Positions 41,067-50,031 of a stretch of 60,869 bases of DNA are shown here, in pieces. The notes under the pieces are model-generated. The model saw only the letters and a list, made by a program, of their open reading frames with translations. It made no database searches and was not told the origin of the DNA. This DNA comes from Planctomycetota bacterium (lineage in GTDB: Bacteria; Planctomycetota; UBA1135; GCA-002686595). The stretch lies in contig JAJDET010000064.1 of the NCBI GenBank assembly GCA_029259655.1, positions 1 to 60,869 of the forward strand, in the 5' to 3' direction. A program made the position numbers and the translations under genes. How positions within the stretch are numbered: position 1 is the first letter of the stretch; the number at the start of each line of letters is the position of its first letter.

Positions 41067-42530
41067 GCCGAGGCGCTCGAGGCCGGCCCCGACGCGGGCC
41101 AGCGTCCGCTCGGGACCGAGCAGCGCGATCACCTCGAAGAGGTCGGGGCCTCCCGGCGCGCCCGTCAAGGCGCAGCGCAGGGGCGCGAAGAGCGCGGGCA
41201 TCTTGTCCCCGCGTTCGGCGACCCAGGCCTTCGTCGCATCGCGCAGCTCGTCCGCCGAGGCCCGCTGTGCGAGCCGATCGGTGAGCCACGGAAGGTAGGC
41301 GGAGAGCGCATCGTTTCCCTGCTTCCGCGCGTTCTTCTCGCCCTTCTCCGAGTACTCGACCGCGTCGTCGGGGACGAACAGGTACGCGAGCTGCTCCGCG
41401 ACCTCCGCGTAGGTCCGCGAGCGCTCCTGAACGGTCGCAACGGCAGCGCGTACGAACTCCGCGCGGTCTGCGAGCTCGGACTCCGCGAGGTATCCCGCTC
41501 GGACGAGGAACGGCCCCGCCCGCTCCACCAGGTGGTCGAGGTCCTCGTCGCGCAGGTACTGACCCGCGAGCCACAAGAGCTTCTCCGCGTCGAAGATGGA
41601 CCCGCCCTTCGAGACGTCCACGACGTCGAAGTGCGAAGCGAGCTGGTCGATCGAGAAGACCTCGGTCTCGCCGTCGAGCGCCCAGCCCTGGAGGCTGAGG
41701 AAGTTGAGCACGGCCTCCGGAGGGAAGCCCTTGTCCTTGTAGTCGTCGAGCGCCGTGTCGCCAGTGCGCTTGCTGAGCTTCTTCTTGTCCTGGCCGAGGA
41801 TCAGCGGGAGGTGTGCGAACTCCGGGACCTCGAGCTCCAGCGCGCGATAGAGCAGGACCTGCTTCGGCGTGTTGGTCAGGTGCTCCTCGCCGCGGATCAC
41901 GTGTGTGATCGCCATGTGAGCGTCGTCGCAGACCACGACGAAGTTGTAGGTCGGCGAGCCGTCGGCGCGCACCGTGACCCAGTCGTCGACCTCGCGGTTC
42001 TGGAACGCGACGTCGCCGCGGATCAGGTCGGAGAAGCGCGTCTCGCCGGCCGGCACCCGGAAGCGCAGGACGGGCGCCTCGCCCGCATTCACACGGCCGT
42101 CGCACTCCTCCGCGGTGAGCTCCCGGCAGCGTCCGTCGTAGGCGGCGGTCTCCTTCCGCGCGATCTGCTCCTCGCGTAGGGAGGCGAGGCGCTCCGGACT
42201 GCAGAAACAGCGGTACAACCAGCCCGCCTCGGCCAGCTTCCCCGCCGTGGCGAGGTGCGCCTCGCGACGCTCGGACTGCCGGTACGGTCCGCGGTCGCCA
42301 CCGACGATCGGCCCCTCGTCCCAGTCGATTCCGAGCCAGCTGAGGCCGTCGAGGATCGCCTGTTCGAATTCGGGAGTCGAGCGCTGGCGATCCGTGTCCT
42401 CGACTCGCAGCACGAACCGGCCGCCGCGGCGGCGGGCGTAGGCCCAGTTGAAGAGCGCCGTGCGGGCACCGCCGATGTGCAGGCGGCCCGTCGGGCTCGG
42501 AGCGAAACGCACGCGGACGTCGTCGGACAT
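41064..42530 (-). CDS. gltX: Glutamate-tRNA ligase
   Basis: 488 residues; ATG 42530 (MSDDVRVRFAPSPTG) fits the family N terminus better than the upstream start. It charges tRNA with glutamate in the cytoplasm. The class I signatures are clear: PSPTGRLHIGGARTALFNW for HIGH and DKKKLSKRTGDTAL for KMSKS. Zinc-type Cys residues occur in YRCFCSPERL. The C-terminal anticodon-binding helical domain ends in GPERTLARVGAGLERLG. The length is normal. Whether it is discriminating (Glu only) or also charges tRNA-Gln cannot be read here. It is divergent from the AlkD-like gene with 89 bp between. Confidence 0.95.
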   Translation of the reverse strand: MSDDVRVRFAPSPTGRLHIGGARTALFNWAYARRRGGRFVLRVEDTDRQRSTPEFEQAILDGLSWLGIDWDEGPIVGGDRGPYRQSERREAHLATAGKLAEAGWLYRCFCSPERLASLREEQIARKETAAYDGRCRELTAEECDGRVNAGEAPVLRFRVPAGETRFSDLIRGDVAFQNREVDDWVTVRADGSPTYNFVVVCDDAHMAITHVIRGEEHLTNTPKQVLLYRALELEVPEFAHLPLILGQDKKKLSKRTGDTALDDYKDKGFPPEAVLNFLSLQGWALDGETEVFSIDQLASHFDVVDVSKGGSIFDAEKLLWLAGQYLRDEDLDHLVERAGPFLVRAGYLAESELADRAEFVRAAVATVQERSRTYAEVAEQLAYLFVPDDAVEYSEKGEKNARKQGNDALSAYLPWLTDRLAQRASADELRDATKAWVAERGDKMPALFAPLRCALTGAPGGPDLFEVIALLGPERTLARVGAGLERLG

Positions 42531-42619
42531 GGCGCGCGAGGGTACGGCGGGCACCGGCCCGGCTCAATCGCCCTTCCCGCGAGGGCTCCGCGGAGCGAGA
42601 ATCTCCCGCGGAGGATGCA

Positions 42620-43306
42620 ATGAACCGGACGCAGGCGATGAAGCGGCTGAAGGCCTACGGGACCGCGCAGAACCGAAAGGTGTACGCGCGGCACGGGGTT
42701 CCGAAAGACATGTTCGGCGTGAGCCACGCGAACCTCGGCAAGCTCGCGCGCGAGATCAAGACGGACCAGGGCCTCGCGCTCGAGCTGTTCGACACGAGCA
42801 ACCACGACGCGCGCGTGCTCGCGACCATGATCGCCGATCCGGCAGAGATGAAGGCGAAGACGCTCGACGCCTGGGCCAGGGCCTGCGACCACGGACTCTC
42901 CTGGGCTGTGGCGGAAGTCGCCGGGAAGTCGCCCTCCGCTCGAGCGCGTGCGGAGAAGTGGACGAAGGCGAAGAACGAGTTCCAGGCGTCGGCGGGCTGG
43001 AAGCTCGTGGCAGTCCTGGCCGGCGGCGACGAGGTCTCGGACGCGTGGTGCACCGATCACCTCGAGACGATCGAGGCGGACATCCACTCGAGCAAGAACC
43101 ACGTGCGCTACTCGATGAACACGGCGCTGATCGCGCTCGGCTGCCGGGCGAAGCTCACGAAGGCCGCGCTGGCGGCCGCGAAGCGCATCGGCGTCGTGGA
43201 AGTCGATCACGGAGAGACCTCGTGCACGACCCCCGATGCGGCCTCCCACATCGCGAAGAGGGTCGCCAAGAAGAAGAAGGCACGCAAGAAGCCCGCTCGC
43301 ACCTGA
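42620..43306 (+). CDS. DNA alkylation repair enzyme-like protein (AlkD/HEAT-like)
   Basis: 228 residues. NRTQAMKRLKAYGTAQNRKVYARHGVPKDMFGVSHANLGKLAREIKTDQGLALELFDTSNHDARVLATMIADP matches the N-terminal helical repeats of PF08713 proteins, which grip damaged DNA and excise alkylated bases. The C terminus is Lys-rich (KKKKARKKPART), a likely DNA-contacting tail. Whether the AlkD active-site Trp/Asp are present was not settled; SAGWKLVAVLAGG and DLETIEADIHSSKNHVRYSMN hold candidates. Members of this branch may lack glycosylase activity. Confidence 0.75.
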   Translation: MNRTQAMKRLKAYGTAQNRKVYARHGVPKDMFGVSHANLGKLAREIKTDQGLALELFDTSNHDARVLATMIADPAEMKAKTLDAWARACDHGLSWAVAEVAGKSPSARARAEKWTKAKNEFQASAGWKLVAVLAGGDEVSDAWCTDHLETIEADIHSSKNHVRYSMNTALIALGCRAKLTKAALAAAKRIGVVEVDHGETSCTTPDAASHIAKRVAKKKKARKKPART

Positions 43307-43332
43307 CCCGGCCGGGCGGTACCGTGCCGCCC

Positions 43333-44463
43333 ATGAGCGATCTCGCCACCCGGCCCACACGCGAGCTCGTGGCGCGCGTGCCCAAGGTCCTCCTCCACGA
43401 GCACCTCGACGGCGGACTGCGGCCGGAGACGGTGATCGAGCTCGCGGAGACCGCGGGCTACGAGCTCCCCCGTAAAGAGCCCGGTCCGCTCGCGGAGTGG
43501 TTCTTCGCCGGAGCCTCGCGCGGGAGCCTGTCCCAGTACCTCGAGGGGTTCCGCCACACGATCGCGGTGATGCAGACCGCCGATGCGCTCGAGCGCGTGG
43601 CCTACGAGTTCGTTGAGGACATGGCGCGCGAGAACGTGGTCTACGCCGAGGTTCGCTTCGCCCCTCATTTGCACACGACAGAGGGGCTCGGCCTGGACGC
43701 GGTCATGCTCGCCGCCCTGCGCGGCCTGAGGCGCGGGAGCGAGGACTTCAATGTCGGCACGGGGCTCATCGTGTGCGCGCTGCGGAACCAGGAGCCCGAG
43801 CTGTCGACCCAGCTCGTCGAGCTCGCCCTCGCCTATCGCGAGCAGGGTTGCGTCGGCTTCGACCTGGCGGGCGAGGAGGCCGGCAACCCGGCCAAGGAGC
43901 ACCTCGAGGCGTTCCAGCTCGCCAAGCGCATGAACTTCTCGATCACCATCCACGCCGGCGAGAGCTTCGGGCCCGACAGCATCTGGCAGGCGCTGCAGTA
44001 CTGCGGCGCGCACCGCATCGGGCACGGCACGCGACTCGTCGAGGACGTCGTGATCTACGACGGGAAGGTCATCAAGGTGGGTTCGCTCGCCCAGTACGTG
44101 CTCGACCACCGGATCCCGCTCGAGATCTGCCTGTCGTCCAACGTCCACACGGGCGCCGTGACGTCCCTCGCCGAGCACCCGTTCCCGCTGTTCCGCGACC
44201 TCGGGTTCCGGGTCACGCTCAACACCGACAACCGGTTGATGAGCCGGACGACCATGACCGAGGAGTACACGCTCGCGGTCGAGGAGTTCGGCTGCACGTT
44301 CGACGACCTCGAGATCATCTCGATCAACGGGATGAAGTCCGCCTTCGCGCACTACGACGAGCGCTGCGAGGCGATCTTCGACCGTCTCAAGTCCGGGTTC
44401 CGGGCTCTGCGCGATGAGCACGGAATCCCTCCGCGGCTCTCCTACGGAGAGCGGCGCCAGTGA
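43333..44463 (+). CDS. add: Adenosine deaminase
   Basis: 376 residues from ATG 43333, which is 10 bp after a ggccggg-rich stretch and starts MSDLATRPTRELVARVPKVLLHEHLDG. It converts adenosine or deoxyadenosine to inosine in purine salvage. Zinc and catalytic motifs of the family are visible: HEHLDGG near 21 (H-x-H), ITIHAGESFGP (His and catalytic Glu region), GAHRIGHGTRL, and LNTDNRLMS (Asp of zinc site). The usual SLNTDDP is changed to LNTDNRLMS, which is common in bacterial members. The next gene overlaps it by 4 bp. A related amidohydrolase substrate cannot be ruled out. Confidence 0.9.
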   Translation: MSDLATRPTRELVARVPKVLLHEHLDGGLRPETVIELAETAGYELPRKEPGPLAEWFFAGASRGSLSQYLEGFRHTIAVMQTADALERVAYEFVEDMARENVVYAEVRFAPHLHTTEGLGLDAVMLAALRGLRRGSEDFNVGTGLIVCALRNQEPELSTQLVELALAYREQGCVGFDLAGEEAGNPAKEHLEAFQLAKRMNFSITIHAGESFGPDSIWQALQYCGAHRIGHGTRLVEDVVIYDGKVIKVGSLAQYVLDHRIPLEICLSSNVHTGAVTSLAEHPFPLFRDLGFRVTLNTDNRLMSRTTMTEEYTLAVEEFGCTFDDLEIISINGMKSAFAHYDERCEAIFDRLKSGFRALRDEHGIPPRLSYGERRQ

Positions 44464-45491
44464 GACGCGAGATCGGACTGCGCGACCCGCTCGCCTTCGC
44501 CGGGCGGGTCGAGCTCCATCCGATCGAGAGCGACGTCCTGCGCGGGAACGCCCTCGGAGATCCCCACCAGCGCGAGCTCCCGGTGTACCTCCCGCCGGGC
44601 GCCGAGGCCGGTGACCGGCGATACCCGGTGATCTTCGTGCTCGCGGGCCTCACCGGACGCGGGCACAAGATGCTCGGCACGGAGCGCTGGAAGCCCGGCC
44701 TCGTGCTCCGTTACGACCGCCTGGTCGACGCGGGCGAGGCGGCGCCGGCGATCCTGGTCCTGCCGGACTGCTTCACGCGCTACGGGGGCAGTCAGTACGT
44801 GAACTCGAGCGCGGTCGGGCGCTACGAGGACCACGTCGTGCAGGAGCTCGTACCGTACGTGGATCGCACCTTCCGCGTACTGGACGGACGACGTGGAGTC
44901 GTCGGCAAGTCCTCCGGCGGTTTCGGCGCCCTGCACCTCGCGATGCACCACCCCGGCTTGTTCGCGGCGTGCGCGTCGATCAGCGGCGACTGCTGCTTCG
45001 AGTACTGCTTCGGAAGCGAGCTCCTGCCGGCCCTGCGCGGGCTCGTGGCCCACGACATGGACCCCCTGAAGTTCTGGACCGCCTTCGAGGAGTCCCACGA
45101 GCTCTCGGGGGACGACCACGCTGTGGTCAACGTCCTCTGCATGTCGGCCTGCTACTCCCCCAACCCCGACTCCGCTCTGGGCTTCGACCTCCCCATGGAC
45201 CTCGACACGGGCGCGCGAAAGGGAGGGGTCTGGAAGCGCTGGCTGGCCTTCGATCCCGTGCACGCCTGCGAGGAACACGCCGCCGCGCTGCGCACCCTCG
45301 AGTGGCTGCACCTAGAGTGCGGCCTCGCCGACCAGTTCCATCTCCAGTGGGGCCTCCGGGTGCTCGCCCGGAGGCTCGACGAGCTCGGCGTTCCGTTCGC
45401 GCACGAGGAACACGAGGGCAGCCACTTCGGCCTCGACGACAGGCAACTCGCGGTGATCGCCGGCGCAGCGGAACGGCTGGCGGACGGGTAG
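44460..45491 (+). CDS. Esterase (PF00756-like)
   Basis: 343 residues starting with GTG 44460, overlapping the adenosine deaminase stop as GTGA, so translation is coupled. YPVIFVLAGLTGRGH (oxyanion region) and GRRGVVGKSSGGFGALHLAM, with G-K-S-S-G-G as the nucleophile elbow, mark the esterase-D/antigen-85 type alpha/beta hydrolase. The late EEHEGSHFGLDDR supplies the His. There is no signal peptide, so it is cytoplasmic. Substrate is unknown. The coupling with purine salvage may be accidental. Confidence 0.85.
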   Translation: MRREIGLRDPLAFAGRVELHPIESDVLRGNALGDPHQRELPVYLPPGAEAGDRRYPVIFVLAGLTGRGHKMLGTERWKPGLVLRYDRLVDAGEAAPAILVLPDCFTRYGGSQYVNSSAVGRYEDHVVQELVPYVDRTFRVLDGRRGVVGKSSGGFGALHLAMHHPGLFAACASISGDCCFEYCFGSELLPALRGLVAHDMDPLKFWTAFEESHELSGDDHAVVNVLCMSACYSPNPDSALGFDLPMDLDTGARKGGVWKRWLAFDPVHACEEHAAALRTLEWLHLECGLADQFHLQWGLRVLARRLDELGVPFAHEEHEGSHFGLDDRQLAVIAGAAERLADG

Positions 45492-45514
45492 ACGCAGGGG
45501 GGGGGGCGCGGGGG

Positions 45515-45640
45515 TCGTGGAATGCGCATGGAGGGTACGTGGACAGACACTTCCGCTCGGCGAAGCTTTGCCTGCGATGAGAGCGCGCTCGCTTCGCCGC
45601 GCAGCTGCCTGTCCACGAACCCTCCACACGCATACCACGA
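45515..45640. repeat. REP-like hairpin upstream of the RAYT gene
   Basis: The 32-bp arms 45515-45546 and 45609-45640 are inverted copies with 28 of 32 bases matching. Inside, cggcgaagc and gcttcgccg can pair too, so most of the 126 bp can fold into one stem. The arms share cgtggacag with the hairpin on the other side of the transposase gene. Such flanking palindromes are the substrates of REP-associated transposases. The remaining bases to 45757 show no other signal. Confidence 0.7.
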
Positions 45641-45757
45641 CAAGCTATCCGAGTACTTCGCACCGACGTCTGCACACCCACCAGACGCTTGAACACGATG
45701 CAAGTCGCGAGTGTTTTCGCGTGAGTTGCTGATACGAATCGCCCCCTCGTTCGTCCT

Positions 45758-46474
45758 GTGAATAGGTGCGCATTCAAGCGCGCGCGCCGAGGAGGACGAG
45801 TGGCACGCAAGAAGAAGTGTTCGCGACAGGAGCTCTTCGAGTTCAAGAGCTGGGGCGGTGCGCGGAAGGGAGCGGGGCGGAAGAGGCAAGGTGAACGTGC
45901 GCGCGTTTCGCACCGCACGCGCGAGAGGCTCGCTTCGCGCTTTCCGGTGCATGTCACTACGCGCTTGCGCGCGGGCTTGCCGAGTCTCAGGCGCGTACGG
46001 GAACGCAGGGTGCTGGAGCGTGCTTTCGGTGCCGGTTCCGATCGTTTCGGTTTCCGGCTGACCGAGTACTCGATCCAGAGCAACCACCTCCACTTGCTCG
46101 TCGAGGCCAGGGACAGGAACGCGCTGACGCGCGGGATGCAGGGCCTCTCGATCCGGGTCGCGAAGGCGCTGAGCAAGCTCTGGGGGCGAAAGGGCAAGGT
46201 GTTCGCGGACCGCTATCACGATCGAATCCTGCGCTCGCCTCGAGAGGTGCGGAACGCGCTCGTCTACGTGCTGAAGAACCACGCGCGCCACGGCATCCGT
46301 TTGCTCGGTGTGGATGCGTGGTCGTCGGGGCGGTGGTTCGAGGGCTGGAAAGAGAGCCGTGGAGTCCCCCCCACGCTCGCTCCGCGAGCGATCGCACGGG
46401 CCCGCACCTGGCTCCTGAACGTCGGCTGGCGCCGTCGGGGCCGCATCGCCCTCACCGATTCCCCCGCACGCTGA
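45758..46474 (+). CDS. REP-associated tyrosine transposase (RAYT, Y1_Tnp)
   Basis: 238 residues starting at GTG 45758. The N-terminal part (SWGGARKGAGRKRQ, then VSHRTRERLASRFPVHVTTRLRAGLPSLR) is typical of chromosomal RAYTs. The HUH motif is SNHLHLLVEA (H-L-H) near residue 112. The catalytic Tyr lies in VRNALVYVLKNHARHG near 170. Single-strand nicking and joining at REP hairpins is the expected activity. The gene is intact, single-copy in the window and sits between two imperfect palindromes, as non-mobile domesticated RAYTs usually do. No IS200-type tnpB is present. Confidence 0.85.
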   Translation: MNRCAFKRARRGGRVARKKKCSRQELFEFKSWGGARKGAGRKRQGERARVSHRTRERLASRFPVHVTTRLRAGLPSLRRVRERRVLERAFGAGSDRFGFRLTEYSIQSNHLHLLVEARDRNALTRGMQGLSIRVAKALSKLWGRKGKVFADRYHDRILRSPREVRNALVYVLKNHARHGIRLLGVDAWSSGRWFEGWKESRGVPPTLAPRAIARARTWLLNVGWRRRGRIALTDSPAR

Positions 46475-46480
46475 CAGGTC

Positions 46481-46590
46481 GGTGTGTGCAACCGGTGGTC
46501 AGCCGCCTGCGCGTCCGAAGCGCGCGCGCGTTCAGCCGCTGGCAAGCTTCGGTACGCGCAGAGAGCGGCTGTCCACGGGTTGTGCACACC
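46481..46590. repeat. REP-like hairpin downstream of the RAYT gene
   Basis: The arms 46481-46506 and 46565-46590 are inverted with 22 of 26 bases matching. Inner ctgcgcgtccgaagc and gcttcggtacgcgcag continue the stem. It starts 7 bp after the RAYT stop. The shared cgtgg-acagc core links it to the palindrome at 45515-45640. Confidence 0.7.
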
Positions 46591-46604
46591 CCCCGTGTCC
46601 CTGC

Positions 46605-48818
46605 CTACTCCTCCCTCGACCCCAACCGCCCGATCCGCCGCCCGTGCGCGCGCGCCACCGCGACCCCATCCACGAGCAGATCGAGGTGCCACGCGACCGG
46701 CCCCCCCGTATCCCGCACGAAGCTCCGCACGCGGGCGGCGGCGTCCTGCACGAGCACGGTGCCCGAGGGGAGGACCGTGCCGTCGATCTGCACGTACTCG
46801 AAGCTGTAGAGGTCGAGCAGACCGACGCGCCAGGCGGCGCGGTCACGCGAGGCGAGGACCCGGCTCGCGAGCGGCTCCTCGAGCTCCATCCCGAAGTACC
46901 AGTCGCCACCATCGGGCTCGGGCCGGAACGCCGGGCCCAGCGGCATGAGCTCCTCGAGGAGCTCGACCTGACCCAGCGTCGCCGGTCCCGACTCGAACCA
47001 CGCCCGACGCACACGGTCCGAGAGACGCCAGGCGAGCGAGGACGACAGGTCGAACTCGACGACCGGCACCGGCTCGTCGCTCCACCAGGTCCCCTCGCAC
47101 GAGAGCGGGAGAGCGATCGGCGCCGTCGCGCGCCACTCGACCCGGAGAACTCCGTCCCTCGTCGCCGTTCCGACGGGCGCTGTCGCGCGGAGCGCATCGA
47201 TCGAGAGCGCCTCGACGTCGAGATCCGGTGACCGGGACTCCCGCCGCCAGCCCTTGATGCCACGGGTCGGCTGGGCAGGCCCGAGGAGGACCGATCGCCG
47301 CGTCGGACCGACGCCGCGCACGCGGCGTTCGTTCGTCGGAAAAACGACCAGCAACGAGTCCGCGCGCAGCTCGTCGAACTCGCGCTCCCGGGTGAGCGCC
47401 AGGAACGCCGGCTCCGTCAGGACCGTGAGCTCGAGCTCGGCAGGGTGGAGGAGCGCGGCGACCTCGGGGCCGAGCGGATCCACGCCGCGCACGGGCTCCC
47501 GCGAGTCGATCATCAGGATCGCCGCGTCGCGCCCGTGCCTCTGCCGAGCCTCGACGAGGTCGCGCTTGACCTCCCCGGCGTAGCGCGCCGACTCGGCCAG
47601 TGGGCGTGCGTTTCCGTGCGCGAGCACTGCAAAGCCCACGGCAAGGACGGCCGGCCGCACCTGACGCACCACACCCGATACCGCGGTCGCCGCCACTCCG
47701 AGCCCGACGCACATGACGGCACTCGCGGCGAACAGCACGCCGGCCGGTCCCAGGTGCCCCGGATTCACGCGCAGTTCCGCACCGCGGAAGCCGGCGACGA
47801 CGAGGGCAGCGAGCCACCCGAAGAGCAGCCAACCCCACAGTCGCGGAGCCGTTCGCGCGGCGACCAGAGCCGGCTGCAGCGCGAACAGGAAGAGGAGGCC
47901 CCCGAGCGCCGTCCCGAAGACGCCCGTGCTGTGCACGTTGGACGGCAGGATCAAGACGCCGAGCTTCTCGACGGCCAGGAGCGCGACGCCGGCCGCGGCC
48001 TCCGGATCGTCGAGGGCGCGGACGGTCGCGACGAGCCCGGGCGCCGGGAGCGCACCGGTCTCCGCCACACGCAGGAACGCGGTCAGTGCGACGGCGCCGC
48101 CGTAGACGAGCACCGTCGTGACGGTCGTGCGCAGCCGCTCGCGACGTTTGCGGTAGCGGTGCGCGGAGATGTACTCGGAGAAGCCCAGGACGACGGGTAG
48201 AAGCAGCCCGAGCTCGCCGGACAGACCCGCGAGGAGCGCGAGTCCGAACGCGATCACGGTGAGCACACCCTTGCGGTCCTGCCGCCCCCTGAGGAACGCC
48301 GCCGCGGCCCACACCAGGAACAGGACCGAGAGCAGGTCCGATCGTGCGGAGAGTGAGAACACGATCGCGGGCGCGAGGGGATGGAGCAGGAACAGAGCTG
48401 CGGCAGTGCGCGAAGCCTCGGTCGTCTGCTCGTTCCCGATCCAGGGCTGGAGCAGCCGCCTCAGGAAACGGTGCAGACCGATCGCCGCCAGCGCGAGCAG
48501 CACGAGGTTCTGCAGGCGATAGGGCCACGGACCCTTGCCGCCCTCGAGCCCGCCGATGCCGAACAGGCGCCGCGAGATCGCGAGCGAGAGACCGGACAGG
48601 GGCCATCCGGGCTCGTCCCCCACCGTGTCTACCCGGAACAGGTCCGCGGTGGAGAGCTCGAGGAGCGGCGCCGGAGCGGTCGAGTCCGCGAGTCCGGCCC
48701 GGGCAAGGATGCCGTGATCCCCCACCGAGGCCTCGGCGACCAGCACGGGGCCGTGAGCCAGAGCCGCGAGTCCCCCCAGGATGAGGAGCAAGAGTGCTCT
48801 TCGAAACCAGACCGGCAT
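46605..48818 (-). CDS. Polytopic membrane protein, GT39/TMTC-like N-terminal part
   Basis: 737 residues. The first ~390 residues hold about ten hydrophobic helices (LLLLILGGLAALAHGPVLV, NLVLLALAAIGLH, VLTVIAFGLALLAGLSGELGLLLPVVLGF, and others). SLSARSDLLSVLFLVWAAAAFL is like the G-R-A-D-L-L motif of TMTC/PMT-family glycosyltransferase proteins. The DE/DD catalytic motif in the first loop is not clear (GDHGILARAGLADST). The C-terminal ~350 residues are soluble and beta-rich, probably periplasmic. A glycan or lipid-linked-sugar role is possible but unproven. Confidence 0.7.
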   Translation of the reverse strand: MPVWFRRALLLLILGGLAALAHGPVLVAEASVGDHGILARAGLADSTAPAPLLELSTADLFRVDTVGDEPGWPLSGLSLAISRRLFGIGGLEGGKGPWPYRLQNLVLLALAAIGLHRFLRRLLQPWIGNEQTTEASRTAAALFLLHPLAPAIVFSLSARSDLLSVLFLVWAAAAFLRGRQDRKGVLTVIAFGLALLAGLSGELGLLLPVVLGFSEYISAHRYRKRRERLRTTVTTVLVYGGAVALTAFLRVAETGALPAPGLVATVRALDDPEAAAGVALLAVEKLGVLILPSNVHSTGVFGTALGGLLFLFALQPALVAARTAPRLWGWLLFGWLAALVVAGFRGAELRVNPGHLGPAGVLFAASAVMCVGLGVAATAVSGVVRQVRPAVLAVGFAVLAHGNARPLAESARYAGEVKRDLVEARQRHGRDAAILMIDSREPVRGVDPLGPEVAALLHPAELELTVLTEPAFLALTREREFDELRADSLLVVFPTNERRVRGVGPTRRSVLLGPAQPTRGIKGWRRESRSPDLDVEALSIDALRATAPVGTATRDGVLRVEWRATAPIALPLSCEGTWWSDEPVPVVEFDLSSSLAWRLSDRVRRAWFESGPATLGQVELLEELMPLGPAFRPEPDGGDWYFGMELEEPLASRVLASRDRAAWRVGLLDLYSFEYVQIDGTVLPSGTVLVQDAAARVRSFVRDTGGPVAWHLDLLVDGVAVARAHGRRIGRLGSREE

Positions 48819-48823
48819 AGCGG

Positions 48824-49026
48824 CTAGCCCGGACTATTCATGAGCCGCGAGGCAGAACGCCTCGATTCGGTTCCTGCCGGTACCTTGCGCGTGCCGGCCC
48901 CGCAGGCGACCTTGATGGGTCATCGAGGACGCCGGTGCGTGCAAGGTGCCGGCAGGGGCCGAAAGGCCGGCGAAAGCCGGCCGTTCGTGGTGTTCGGTCC
49001 GCGTGGTCATGAATAGTCCGGGCTAG
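48824..49026. mobile_element. 203-bp inverted-repeat element (MITE-like)
   Basis: It is bounded by a perfect 20-bp inverted repeat: ctagcccggactattcatga (48824-48843) and its reverse complement at 49007-49026. Inside, two ~25-bp arms (about 48872-48896 and 48929-48953) pair with a few mismatches, and smaller GC hairpins follow at 48956-48983. It has no coding capacity. The right half of a second copy is at 1-72. CTAG borders all three known ends, either as part of the repeat or as a preferred target. It is likely mobilised in trans; an IS1380-like source is only a guess from the end sequence. Confidence 0.75.
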
Positions 49027-49048
49027 GGCGCGCCCGCCGGGCGCCTCA

Positions 49049-49897
49049 CTAGTCCTCGCTCTCGCGCTCGGAACGCTCGGAGCGCTCCTCGCTCGCCGAC
49101 TCCCACGCGTCGAGGAGCCAGTTCGGGAGCTGCTCGCAGCGCTCCACCACGGCGCGCGCCGGCGAGTAAGCAACGTGCGGTTCGAGCAGAGTGCGCACGA
49201 TCACGCGCTCCGACTGACCGACGACGGGACAGACGAGGTCCGGTGCGCGACAGATGTCGTCGCGGTCGGTGAGGTAGATCGGGAGGAAGTGTCCGCGCCC
49301 GCCACCGTGGATCTGGCGCACCGCGAGCCCGCGAAAGAGCGCCCAGTGAACGGCTCCCGCGATTGCGCTCACGAGCGCGGTGGACGGCGCCCCGTCGATG
49401 TGGGGAACACGCACCTTGCGCTCGGGGTCCGCGGGGTCGCAGGCCACGACGATCTCCGTTCCCGCTTTGAGCTCGGGCCACTCGCCGAGGTCGGGCGGTT
49501 CGGGCAACACGCCGGAGCTGGGCCGCTCTCCGACCCAGTTCAGGACCCAGGGGTTGTCCTCGGGTGTGCTGTTCGCGACCACGCCGACGTAGATCGGCGC
49601 GCCGCCGCGACTGAGGAGGCGGCCGGCGGTCATCACGATCTGATCGCCGTTCCACACGTAGGCACCCTGCTCCACCGCCAGCCGCAGGTGCACGGCCAGA
49701 TACTTGAGCAGGACGAAGTTGTTGACGCCCCACTCCTCGTCGAGCGCCAAGTCCTTCAGGAGCCCGAGGCGCCCGCTGGGCACGAAGCAGAAGCGGAACA
49801 GGGATTGGATGGAGAGGTACTCCTCACCGAAATCGGCGAGGAGCTCTTCGCGCGTCGGGTGGACCCGTTGCGCGGTCTCGGCCTCGGCGGTCGTCAT
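49049..49897 (-). CDS. DUF3825-like protein, function unknown
   Basis: 282 residues from ATG 49897 (MTTAEAETAQRVHPTREELL). WGVNNFVLLKYLAVHLRLAVEQGAYVWNGDQIVMTAGRLLSRGGAPIYVGVVANSTPEDNPWVL has the order of DUF3825 proteins (a helix, a strand, N/A-x-G-L-L, I-Y-x-x-x-x-N, P-W). I recall that family only as uncharacterised and phage- or stress-associated. The match is partial. The C terminus is charged and low-complexity (SERSERESED). It is divergent from the DUF4863 gene with 134 bp between starts. Function is not assigned. Confidence 0.5.
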   Translation of the reverse strand: MTTAEAETAQRVHPTREELLADFGEEYLSIQSLFRFCFVPSGRLGLLKDLALDEEWGVNNFVLLKYLAVHLRLAVEQGAYVWNGDQIVMTAGRLLSRGGAPIYVGVVANSTPEDNPWVLNWVGERPSSGVLPEPPDLGEWPELKAGTEIVVACDPADPERKVRVPHIDGAPSTALVSAIAGAVHWALFRGLAVRQIHGGGRGHFLPIYLTDRDDICRAPDLVCPVVGQSERVIVRTLLEPHVAYSPARAVVERCEQLPNWLLDAWESASEERSERSERESED

Positions 49898-50031
49898 CGC
49901 TTCGATAAGAAAGAGGTCGTAGGGAAAAGAGGGTGTCGTCGCGGCACGCGACGAGCAGGAGAGTATAGGGATCGCCGGCACCGCGTCCCACCGACGGTCG
50001 CTTCGTGCATAATCCGGGCAGGAGACGAATC

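Noticed and set aside
38731..42567. 1278-codon open frame overlapping the sulfatase, FecR-like and gltX genes
   Set aside because: It crosses three genes with clear motifs in another frame on the same strand, and its translation is Arg/Ala/Gly-rich noise produced by GC-rich third positions.
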